Below, piece by piece: positions 7,502-14,459 of a DNA stretch of 21,227 nucleotides. Under the pieces are notes generated by a model that was not told the origin of the DNA, searched no databases, and was given only the letters and a program-made list of their open reading frames with translations. The stretch spans positions 1 to 21,227 of the IMG/VR virus record IMGVR_UViG_3300021963_000770; one strand, 5' to 3'. Origin of the DNA: a virus. The translations under genes and the position numbers were made by a program. The number at the start of each line of letters is the position of its first letter. Positions within the stretch are counted from its first letter, which is position 1.

Positions 7502-9160
7502 ATGTCCTGCAAATACATCATCGTGGCCGGCGGCGTTTTCAGCGGGACCGGGAAGGGAGTTTCTGCGGCGAGCGTGGGTCTTCTGCTGAAACTGCGTGGC
7601 CACAAGATTGACCTTATAAAGTTCGACCCATACCTCAACAGGAACGCCGGCATCCTCGCGCCCAGCCAGCATGGCGAGTGCTTCCTTTGCGACGATGGCA
7701 CGGAAACCGACCTCGATCTCGGCCACTACGAGCGGATCGCCGGCATCAACATGTCCAAGGCCAATATCTGCACATCTGGGACGCTCTACAAGGAGCTCGA
7801 CGAGGAGCAAGAGGCAGGCAAGTACCTAGGCCAGACCATACAGGTCGTGCCCCACCTGACAAACAAGATCATCGACAGGCTGGTCCAGCTTGGTCGCGAC
7901 AAGGACGTGGTCGTGGTTGAAATAGGGGGCACAATCGGCGACAGCGAAAGCGACTCGTTCTTTGAGGCGGTGCGGCAGTTCAAGCAGATGCTTAAGGACG
8001 ATGTCCTCGTGACGATGGTCGCCCCCATCATCTGGGTTCCGACGATCAACGAGCTGAAGACCAAGCCGCTACAGAACGCAGTAAAGGACCTCCAGAGCTA
8101 CGGCCTCCAGCCGGACATTATCTTCTGCAGGACGGATCGCCAGATTCCCGAGAAGATCATGAGCAAGATATCCCAAATGACTAATGTGAAGCGCGAGTGC
8201 GTTTTCGAGGCTCCGGACGTCAAGAGCATCTACCAAGTGCCTTTGGAGTTCTACGACAGGCACGTTGACGACCTCTTCGTCGATCTTTTCAGGCTGGGCA
8301 GGAGCTCGTGCCGTGTACATAAGTACAGAGAGGTCGTTGAAAAATATGTCGCCAACCACATGGACACGGTGGAGATTGGCATTTTCGGCAAGTACGAGAA
8401 CTGCGACGAGGCTTACATCAGCCTGAAGGAAGCGCTAACGCATGCCGGAGTTGCAAACGACGTCAGGGTCGTCATCAGGTGGATAAAGGCCGAGGAGTTG
8501 GAGAAGTACAAGGACAACCGAGGGCTTCACAAGTATTTTGAGGGGCTGCACGGAGTCATAGTGCCGGGCGGATTCGATGCGAGGGGCGTGGAGGGCAAGA
8601 TCAAGGCCATCCAGTACTGCAGGGAGAAGCGGCTGCCCTTCCTAGGGATATGCCTCGGCCTTCAGATGGCTGTAGTGGAGTTCGCGCGAAACGTCTGCGG
8701 CTTCCAAGGCGCCAACAGCCTCGAGTTCGATAAGGGAACACAGCATCCGGTCGTGCATTTCGTCCACGGGCAGGAGGAACTCATCAAGAAGTCCGCCAAC
8801 ATGAGGCTGGGCGCATACGAGTGCGAGCTCGCAAAAGACAGCCTTGCACATGAGCTATACAACGCCAAGCATGTGTCAGAGAGGCACAGGCACAGGTACG
8901 AGGTGAACTCCGAATATTTGGAGTCCTATGCAAAAAAGGGATTAAAGGTATCTGGGCTGAGCACAGAAAGCGGCAGACCAGGGCAGGCGGGATTGGTGGA
9001 AATTATGGAGCTGGACCGCTCTGTCCACCCATACTTTATCGGCACCCAGGCCCACCCGGAGTTCAGGTCTAGGCTGATGTCGGCGAGTCCTCTTTTCAGG
9101 GGACTCATCACGGCCGCCAAGAACATGCGTGACCAGAGCCAAAGTGGGCAAGAAGCATAA
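7502..9160 (+). CDS. pyrG: CTP synthase
   Basis: A full-length 552-residue CTP synthase (E. coli 545), which aminates UTP to CTP using ATP and glutamine. The N-terminal amidoligase domain has the P-loop GGVFSGTGKG (10-19), QHGE at 56-59, and ETDLDLGHYER around 68-78. VVVVEIGGTIGDSES follows, with its Mg-binding Glu. The C-terminal class I glutaminase has C384 in FLGICLGLQ and H518/E520 in GTQAHPEF, completing the triad. Some usually near-invariant parts are changed: LNRNAGILAP stands where most enzymes have NVDPGTMSP. It is therefore a divergent member with its catalytic residues intact. GGAG lies about 8 bases before the ATG. It would feed cytidine nucleotides to the upstream ribonucleotide reductase. 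Confidence 0.95.
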   Translation: MSCKYIIVAGGVFSGTGKGVSAASVGLLLKLRGHKIDLIKFDPYLNRNAGILAPSQHGECFLCDDGTETDLDLGHYERIAGINMSKANICTSGTLYKELDEEQEAGKYLGQTIQVVPHLTNKIIDRLVQLGRDKDVVVVEIGGTIGDSESDSFFEAVRQFKQMLKDDVLVTMVAPIIWVPTINELKTKPLQNAVKDLQSYGLQPDIIFCRTDRQIPEKIMSKISQMTNVKRECVFEAPDVKSIYQVPLEFYDRHVDDLFVDLFRLGRSSCRVHKYREVVEKYVANHMDTVEIGIFGKYENCDEAYISLKEALTHAGVANDVRVVIRWIKAEELEKYKDNRGLHKYFEGLHGVIVPGGFDARGVEGKIKAIQYCREKRLPFLGICLGLQMAVVEFARNVCGFQGANSLEFDKGTQHPVVHFVHGQEELIKKSANMRLGAYECELAKDSLAHELYNAKHVSERHRHRYEVNSEYLESYAKKGLKVSGLSTESGRPGQAGLVEIMELDRSVHPYFIGTQAHPEFRSRLMSASPLFRGLITAAKNMRDQSQSGQEA

Positions 9161-9181
9161 CGATTTAAAAATAAGTTGCAA

Positions 9182-9189
9182 CATAGATA
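9182..9189 (+). promoter_or_regulatory. Late-promoter-like octamer (CATAGATA)
   Basis: CATAGATA ends 7 bases before the ATG at 9197 and differs at one position from the T4-type late core NATAAATA. The same NATAGATAAA string precedes the gene at 11455. The start point predicted by T4 spacing falls within a few bases of the ATG, giving a nearly leaderless transcript. No Shine-Dalgarno is present here, unlike most genes in the window. Confidence 0.45.
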
Positions 9190-9196
9190 AATTACC

Positions 9197-9775
9197 ATGC
9201 GATTCAAAGAGTTTCTCATCAACGAGCAGCAGGCCTATCTCGGGCAAAAGGTCGGGGACATACTCACGGCGGTACAAGAGCTCATGACCGATGCGCAGGG
9301 CATGGGCACTCGCGACCTCGTAAGATATACCCAGCAGGTTGTCAATCAGATCAGGCCGATTCTCCACAGTAGCTGGCCACGCGAGGAGAGGAAGTTCCTG
9401 CTCACTCTCCAGAAGGTCGCAGTTTCTCTCTCCAAGGCGATTGAGGACAAGGGCGACCTCCCGAGCAAGCTTGCAGGCAACGCCGAGGTTCTCCAAAAGC
9501 TAGTCGCAGACCTTGGTGTGCCGATCAACAAACTCAGCACCACGGACTCAGCGCCGCCCACACCAGACTCCAAAGGGACGGACATCTCTGCCCAAGGCGA
9601 AGCAAAAGCCGAAGCCCCGCCTCCAGCGGAGGGCCAGAAGACAGCGCCCGACGCGCCTCCTGGTGCGGCCGCTCCGCAAGAGGAGCTTCCGCAGGCCGGA
9701 TCGCCCCTGCCACCAGACCAGGGGCTTTACGCCCCTAGCCTAGGCGGAAGCTCTGGGCCGCTGGACGCGTTCTAA
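9197..9775 (+). CDS. Probable head-internal/virion protein with capsid-targeting-like N-terminus
   Basis: 192 residues. The N-terminus MRFKEFLINE aligns without gaps to the capsid-targeting sequence of T4 IPIII (MKTYQEFIAE). I8-N9-E10 matches the (I/L)xE cleavage site of the T4 prohead protease, leaving QQAY as the mature end. Residues 11-110 are predicted helical from composition (VGDILTAVQELMTDAQ, LTLQKVAVSLSKAIED). The last 75 residues are Pro/Ala/Glu/Gln-rich and probably disordered, ending PLDAF. The function is not otherwise recognisable. It lies between CTP synthase and a glutamine amidotransferase but has its own late-type promoter candidate. Its TAA stop is in the same frame as the next gene and overlaps that gene's Shine-Dalgarno. 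Confidence 0.75.
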   Translation: MRFKEFLINEQQAYLGQKVGDILTAVQELMTDAQGMGTRDLVRYTQQVVNQIRPILHSSWPREERKFLLTLQKVAVSLSKAIEDKGDLPSKLAGNAEVLQKLVADLGVPINKLSTTDSAPPTPDSKGTDISAQGEAKAEAPPPAEGQKTAPDAPPGAAAPQEELPQAGSPLPPDQGLYAPSLGGSSGPLDAF

Positions 9776-9783
9776 AGGAGGTG
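9774..9783 (+). promoter_or_regulatory. Extended Shine-Dalgarno for a non-canonical AUC start
   Basis: AAAGGAGGTG is a ten-base perfect complement of the 16S rRNA 3' end, the longest in the window. AGGAGG (9776-9781) is 6 bases from the ATC codon at 9788, the normal spacing. This fixes the start of the amidotransferase, because the upstream in-frame codons are TAA AGG AGG TGC CCC and contain no ATG, GTG or TTG. Confidence 0.85.
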
Positions 9784-9787
9784 CCCC

Positions 9788-10870
9788 ATCTGTGGCATAG
9801 CCGGGTTCATAGGGGCCTCCACGAGGCCCGAAGTAAGTTTTGCGATACTGACCAAGCTTCTTGAGAAAAGCGAGTCCAGAGGGATCGACGCTAGCGGCTA
9901 CTGGGCAGTTTGCGCAGAAGGAATCGTTCACTACCACAAGGAGTCGACCAGGGCGAGCCAGTTCGTCCGGAAGCCTATTTGGAGCAAGCTCAGGGAAACT
10001 AATTTCGATCTTTTCATAGCTCATGCGAGGGGTGCGTCCAAGGGGGTGGGTGGACCCGAGTCCAACATCAACAACCACCCCTTCACATCGGCAGACCGAA
10101 CTCTAGGCATGGTCCACAACGGAAGGATCGACGATTGCGAGTACTGCGTACTCAAGAACAAGTACGAGGTTCGATCAGGGTGCGACTCCGAGATAATACT
10201 TCGCATCGTGGAAGCTTCGGGGCAGGACAGGCTCAAGGGGATTTCGGAGGTCTTCAGCCTGATCAACCATGGACACATGGCCGTTGCGATGGGCCAGCGG
10301 ACATCTCATACGGACAGGGACCTGTGGCTTTTCAGAAACGAGCACAGGCCTCTATGGGTCGTCGATGTGCGCGACAGCCTCGGTCAAATCATGTTTGTTT
10401 CGGAGCCGTCCATCTGGGACGACGCCCTATCGCAGTGCGACAAGGCGAAAGGGGTAGTCAGAGCAGCGAAGGTCATAGAGTTGCCCGTGGAGCAGATTTG
10501 GCACTTCAGGCTGGCAGATGGCATTCGGCAGTCTCTTGCGCCCCAGCGCTACGCTGTCGAAAAAGGCCCAGCCATGGCATGGGAGGACGATGGATCGCGC
10601 CATGCAATTCAGACTCATGGGGTTGAGTCAAAGGTGCAGACGGTTCTGGGGGCCGACGACAGATTAGACGCTGGCAAGGTGGCGGGCGGGATTCGTCTCG
10701 ACGTGCTGAATGCCTCATGCGACACTCTCATAGATTTGGTCAACAACGTGAGGCTTTTCGCCGAGCAGAAGGCAGTCGAGGAGTCGATGGCCAAGGCCGA
10801 CTTCCAGAGGCTTTTACGCTCTCTGGAAGACAAGAGAACGGAGCTTGAAGAGATACTTGGCTTGATCTGA
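9788..10870 (+). CDS. Class II glutamine amidotransferase, apparent AUC start
   Basis: 360 residues. The glutaminase domain (about 1-200) is of the N-terminal-nucleophile type. The first codon is ATC, followed by C2-GIAGFIGA, where C2 would be the catalytic Cys exposed after removal of the initiator residue. Further family features are RGIDASG (31-37), R81 in AHARGAS, NNHPF (95-99), HNG (110-112) and D133 in SGCDSE. The C-terminal half has no recognised synthase or isomerase domain and ends in a helical, probably coiled-coil segment. The ammonia acceptor is unknown. An internal ATG at 10046 would drop the nucleophile and is rejected as the start. The upstream in-frame codons lack any usual start, so the choice rests on C2 and the exact Shine-Dalgarno. 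A sequencing error (ATG read as ATC) is possible. Confidence 0.85.
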   Translation: MCGIAGFIGASTRPEVSFAILTKLLEKSESRGIDASGYWAVCAEGIVHYHKESTRASQFVRKPIWSKLRETNFDLFIAHARGASKGVGGPESNINNHPFTSADRTLGMVHNGRIDDCEYCVLKNKYEVRSGCDSEIILRIVEASGQDRLKGISEVFSLINHGHMAVAMGQRTSHTDRDLWLFRNEHRPLWVVDVRDSLGQIMFVSEPSIWDDALSQCDKAKGVVRAAKVIELPVEQIWHFRLADGIRQSLAPQRYAVEKGPAMAWEDDGSRHAIQTHGVESKVQTVLGADDRLDAGKVAGGIRLDVLNASCDTLIDLVNNVRLFAEQKAVEESMAKADFQRLLRSLEDKRTELEEILGLI

Positions 10871-10888
10871 GCCAAACAAAAGGAGCAA

Positions 10889-11443
10889 ATGCACCCCTTT
10901 GAAGACTACGACGATTTCGTCAACGAGGATTTGACGCAGAACAAGCCCATCAAGAAGCGCAAGAACGGCAAGCGCAAGGGAAGCCGAACAGAGCTTGACC
11001 TCACCAAGGTCCTCAACGCAAGGTTCGGCACGGGATTCTCTAGGTCAGTAGGCTCCGGAAATCGCTGGGGCCAGGTCAACCACCTGCCGAAACACGCAAG
11101 AGATGTCTTCTCAGGCGACCTTATAGTCCCTGAAGGATTCCGTTTCGCAATTGAGAGCAAGGGCGGCTATGACTCCATAGACGTCAACAGCGTGTTCGTG
11201 CGTGGGAACAGCGAGCTCGACGCTTTTCTCAAGCAGGCATTCGCCGATGGACAGCGGTGCGGCAGAATGCCCATGATGTGCTGGAAGCGCACGCGCAAGC
11301 CATGGCTTGCGTTCGTGCTGACCCAGGACCTTGCGGGTCGCGAGTTCAAGTACTCGATGAAGTATGGGGAATGGACTGCCGTAGCTCTTGAGCACCTTTT
11401 GAAGCTCGAGGACGATTTCTTCATAAGTCCTGGCAATCCATAA
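10889..11443 (+). CDS. PD-(D/E)XK nuclease, Holliday-junction-resolvase-like
   Basis: 184 residues. After a Lys/Arg-rich N-terminus (KKRKNGKRKGSR) the core shows the order expected for PD-(D/E)XK enzymes. This is RTELDLTKVL with an early Glu, a SRSVGSGN loop, DVFSGDLIVPEG with the Asp of the core (about residue 77), and FAIESK with E-x-K (about 89-91). The E / R-x-x-GSG / D / E-x-K layout resembles archaeal Hjc-type resolvases. A role in cutting branched DNA from gp46/47-driven recombination is inferred. GGAG lies 5 bases before the ATG. It follows the amidotransferase gene after 18 bases, so is probably in the same transcript. Other nuclease roles, such as host DNA degradation, are not excluded. 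Confidence 0.6.
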   Translation: MHPFEDYDDFVNEDLTQNKPIKKRKNGKRKGSRTELDLTKVLNARFGTGFSRSVGSGNRWGQVNHLPKHARDVFSGDLIVPEGFRFAIESKGGYDSIDVNSVFVRGNSELDAFLKQAFADGQRCGRMPMMCWKRTRKPWLAFVLTQDLAGREFKYSMKYGEWTAVALEHLLKLEDDFFISPGNP

Positions 11444-11449
11444 TAGATA
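11442..11449 (+). promoter_or_regulatory. Late-promoter-like octamer (AATAGATA)
   Basis: AATAGATA overlaps the end of the nuclease stop codon and ends 5 bases before the ATG at 11455. It shares ATAGATAAA with the site at 9182 and differs at one base from NATAAATA. T4 spacing predicts a start at the ATG itself. No Shine-Dalgarno is present. Confidence 0.45.
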
Positions 11450-11454
11450 AAGAT

Positions 11455-11826
11455 ATGGAACTCAAATTCAAAATGTGGCTCAGGGAGTCAAGGGCTTCCG
11501 AGTTCGAGCAGTATCTGATATCCTGGATGTCTTCTCTAGGTGAATTCCTGCCCACCGAGGGAATGACTCATGTGGACTTCGCCAAGGAACTCGAACCGAA
11601 CGCAAGCTCCCCAGAGGAGGCTAGAGAGACGCTTTTCAACAAAGGGTACATGAGGATCAACTTCTCGAACGGAATCCTGTACGCCAACAACCCACGCATC
11701 ATGCCGAATCCGAGGCAGGTGGAGTACCTCAAAGAGCTGCCTGTTGAATTGGATTACATAAACGAGATAGTTTACGACAACGACAGAAGCACAAAAACAC
11801 TATGGTCAAGAAAAGACATGATGTGA
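11455..11826 (+). CDS. Small conserved-looking phage protein with capsid-targeting-like N-terminus
   Basis: 123 residues. It starts MELKFKMWLRE, with L9-R10-E11 fitting the (I/L)xE prohead-protease site. The body contains THVDFAKEL, GYMRINFSNGILYANNPR and PNPRQVEYLKEL. That reads like a compact alpha/beta domain that I associate with unnamed proteins of T4-like phages, from memory and not verified. The start ATG follows the nuclease stop by 11 bases and has no Shine-Dalgarno, but has a late-promoter-like octamer. It is the last plus-strand gene of the block and converges on the VWA gene with a 19-base gap. Confidence 0.7.
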   Translation: MELKFKMWLRESRASEFEQYLISWMSSLGEFLPTEGMTHVDFAKELEPNASSPEEARETLFNKGYMRINFSNGILYANNPRIMPNPRQVEYLKELPVELDYINEIVYDNDRSTKTLWSRKDMM

Positions 11827-11845
11827 TTTTTCGCCAGAGTCGCGC

Positions 11846-13168
11846 TCACTCATAATCCCGAAGATTGTAGACATTGGAGCCTTTCGGCAGGCAAGACACA
11901 ACGCCGTACTCGGTCAGGAACCAGTGCCACCTGTCCTGCTTGGCGGGCCTGATCTGGTCGCCGTAGCCGTCCGTGATGACAAAGACCGCCATAGGGTGCC
12001 TCTCTCCACGGTTCATCTCGCTCTGTATGTGTTCCTCAAGTATCGAGAAGGAGGTGCCGCCGCCCCCATATACCTTTTTGCTCTGCAAGGTCGTCTCCTG
12101 TATCTCCGTGTCGAAGCAGAAGAGTCTGACTTTGAAGCGCCACTCCGGCAGCGACTCGGCAGCCGTGAAGAACCTGTCCTTTAGGTTCCAGCAGGAACCG
12201 CTGGTGTCCAGGTAGAACCACACGTCTATCTTGCATGCCTCAGGGTCGTTTACCTCCATCTCCATCTCTGTGGGTATTATCATGTCGTTGGGCAGCGCCA
12301 CCATCCTTCGGTTCGTGCGGGACCACTGTTCCACTTCCTTTTCCGTCGACCTGATATGCTTGAGAGCCCAGTTCTTGATCACTTGCTCCCACTTGCGCTT
12401 CTTCTTGACATATCCGGTGTTCAAAAAAACCCAGTGGCCAGTGCCCTGGGGGGAGCGTTCCCTGCCTTCCTTTTTGTCGGAGTCTTGATAATGTTTCTTG
12501 ACCGTGTTCTGCAGGCTCTTCTTCTCCTCCGGGGTCAGATTCTCGTTTAAGTCCTTCAGAACTTTGCCCCAGTCATCGCTCTGCTTACCCATCCCAGAGT
12601 GGTCGTCCAAGGTCTTCGGGCTTCCGTCCCCCTCCTCCCCAGTTCCCATGCCGCCCATTCCATATACAACCTCAAACAGACCGAGGTAATACTCAAAGCT
12701 TTCGTCCTCGGGAGGCTTCGGGTCGCGATCCTTGAAGACGGTGTCGATCCAGCAGAGCTGCGATTCGTTCTGTATCTTGGTTCGGTCGAATCCGAAGTTC
12801 TTGACCAGCGAGTGGTTGACCACGATGTCCATGGCGGTATTGGCGGCCCCGCCGTTTATCCCGGCGTCCTTCGCGCGACTTCCGTGGTTCAGCACGACAT
12901 GGAGGGCTTCATGGCTAATTACGAAAGACTTGTTGTACTCGTCCAAGGACTCCCAGAAGCTTGGGTTGAACCTGAACCAGACGTAGTCGCCGTTGGCATC
13001 GAACTGGATGCAGGCCGTGTCGATGGTTTCGTCGAAGACGGGCTTACCCATTTCCATGATCTTGTAGAAGACCGCATGGTGGTCCTCCAGGCCCAAGCCA
13101 AGGCTCAGCCACTCCTCGTCGGTGATGTGGACGCGCTTGTCGGCAGACGAGGCTATGATCTTGCTCAT
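11846..13168 (-). CDS. VWA domain protein with metallopeptidase-like N-terminal domain (DUF2201/COG3864 type)
   Basis: 440 residues. The N-terminal domain has HEALHVVLNH at 86-95, an HExxHxxxxH zinc-peptidase motif (H86, E87, H90, H95). A charged Gly/Asp-rich linker follows (about 185-290). The C-terminal von Willebrand A domain has a complete MIDAS: D321-x-S323-x-S325, T372 (in GGGGTSF) and D400 (in VITDGYGD). This combination is known from VWA-like predicted peptidases that work with MoxR-type ATPases. That partner is encoded 20 bases upstream, so the two probably form a chaperone or remodelling pair; substrate unknown. The start is MSKIIASS at 13168, with GAAGG about 7 bases upstream. The frame is open another 49 codons, but that part overlaps the ATPase gene and has no motif. 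Confidence 0.88.
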   Translation of the reverse strand: MSKIIASSADKRVHITDEEWLSLGLGLEDHHAVFYKIMEMGKPVFDETIDTACIQFDANGDYVWFRFNPSFWESLDEYNKSFVISHEALHVVLNHGSRAKDAGINGGAANTAMDIVVNHSLVKNFGFDRTKIQNESQLCWIDTVFKDRDPKPPEDESFEYYLGLFEVVYGMGGMGTGEEGDGSPKTLDDHSGMGKQSDDWGKVLKDLNENLTPEEKKSLQNTVKKHYQDSDKKEGRERSPQGTGHWVFLNTGYVKKKRKWEQVIKNWALKHIRSTEKEVEQWSRTNRRMVALPNDMIIPTEMEMEVNDPEACKIDVWFYLDTSGSCWNLKDRFFTAAESLPEWRFKVRLFCFDTEIQETTLQSKKVYGGGGTSFSILEEHIQSEMNRGERHPMAVFVITDGYGDQIRPAKQDRWHWFLTEYGVVSCLPKGSNVYNLRDYE

Positions 13169-13188
13169 GGCTTGCCTTCGGTTTGAGC

Positions 13189-14406
13189 CTACCGGTTCGA
13201 TGCCAGGTTGGGCTTGTCGTTGAACATCTTGGCCACCTCTGGGAACTCTGTCAGGTGGCGCCTTATCTTCTTGCAGAGCTTGGCGTTCTGGTTGGCCTCC
13301 ATGACATCCTTGCATATCTTGTGGAATACTGGATGCTTGGAAATGCTAGTTATTGCGTGGTTGCAGAAATCCTCGCTGGAGTCTAGCAGCGCGCTAATCT
13401 TTTCGTTGGGCAGAAGAGGCCCGTAGAAGTCAAGGTAGTCGGTCGATTTGAGTATGTACTTGATCGCGCTGTCAAAGTCGTTCTCGTTCTCCATCATCTT
13501 CTTCGCTTCGGGGATGTTCCTCGCTTTCATGACGGAGTCAAGGCGATCCGTGATAGGCCCGTTTTTCAGGGTCTGGCTCAGCTTGCTGACGTTGCAGGAG
13601 GGAGGAAGCACGTCGCGCATGTCGCCACGCTGAAGGTAGATGTCGAGGGCATACTGGAGCCTGCGAGGGCTAACCCTGTCCTTCTCTTCCTGTGGAAGCT
13701 CAACCCACCAAGCTATGGCGCTGTCCGCAAGCCGCCTGTCGTATCTCTTTCTGAACCAGTCGGCATTCGGGCGGTAGGGTATCTCGACTGGTATCTGGAA
13801 CCGATCCAGCTGAGCTGGGTCGAGCTTTTCCACGTCGTAGTTGAGTACATCGTCATCGTCGGGGTTGATCGCCGCCCAAACGAAGCGCAGGTTCTTGAAC
13901 TTCTTGCCGTTGATCGACCTGAACTGGATCAGCTCCATGACGGCGTTGCGGATCTTCTTGGGTGAGCGGTTGAACTCGTCGAAGAAAAGCGCTTCGATCT
14001 CGTCGTTGGCGAACTCCTTGGGGCGCACGATATCCAGCACCGGAACGCCCTCGCTGGTGCAAATGATATGGTTCAGCAGTATTTTGGCCTGGTCGTCGCT
14101 TAGCCTCCAGTTGTTGGCGATCCACGTCAGCGCCATCTTCTCGGACAACGAGTTCAACTCGCGTATGAGCTTGTACTCGGCGGGTTCCGTCTTTTGCTTC
14201 ATCTCCCTTGGAATGCCCACAAAATCGACCCAAGGGTCCATGGTGGAAGCTGAAAAGTACTTCCACTTTAGCCCGTGCCTCTCGAACGCGTCCTGCACCA
14301 TCGCCGTCTTGCCGACGCCGTGCTTCCCTATCAGGAGCACGTTGAGGTTGTGCTGAATCCAGAAGTCAAGCTTGATGTCCTTGAACGCACTCATGGCCTT
14401 GCTCAT
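13189..14406 (-). CDS. MoxR-type AAA+ ATPase
   Basis: A 405-residue AAA+ ATPase. Walker A is G27-KHGVGKT-34, Walker B is ALFFDE (D143, E144), sensor 1 is VWAAINP (N181), and DPAQLDRFQ carries the expected arginine. RVSPRRLQYAL carries the sensor 2 region. The C-terminal third is helical without a known domain. MoxR ATPases pair with VWA proteins to fold, load or activate protein complexes, and the VWA partner is the next gene in the same direction. The start ATG 14406 is immediately preceded by AGGGG, which is too close. The in-frame ATG at 14394 is an alternative. Confidence 0.88.
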   Translation of the reverse strand: MSKAMSAFKDIKLDFWIQHNLNVLLIGKHGVGKTAMVQDAFERHGLKWKYFSASTMDPWVDFVGIPREMKQKTEPAEYKLIRELNSLSEKMALTWIANNWRLSDDQAKILLNHIICTSEGVPVLDIVRPKEFANDEIEALFFDEFNRSPKKIRNAVMELIQFRSINGKKFKNLRFVWAAINPDDDDVLNYDVEKLDPAQLDRFQIPVEIPYRPNADWFRKRYDRRLADSAIAWWVELPQEEKDRVSPRRLQYALDIYLQRGDMRDVLPPSCNVSKLSQTLKNGPITDRLDSVMKARNIPEAKKMMENENDFDSAIKYILKSTDYLDFYGPLLPNEKISALLDSSEDFCNHAITSISKHPVFHKICKDVMEANQNAKLCKKIRRHLTEFPEVAKMFNDKPNLASNR

Positions 14407-14459
14407 CCCCTAGTTTGCGGTTGGCAAGTAAGGTTACCACGATTGTTTCTTTTTTGCGA

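Noticed and set aside
10046-10870. ATG at 10046 as the start of the amidotransferase
   Set aside because: It would remove the first 86 residues, including the catalytic Cys and R81, which are clearly encoded upstream in the same frame.
12599-13186. Long plus-strand open frame opposite the VWA gene
   Set aside because: The minus strand encodes an intact two-domain protein with zinc and MIDAS motifs; the plus frame has no motif and is a codon-bias shadow.
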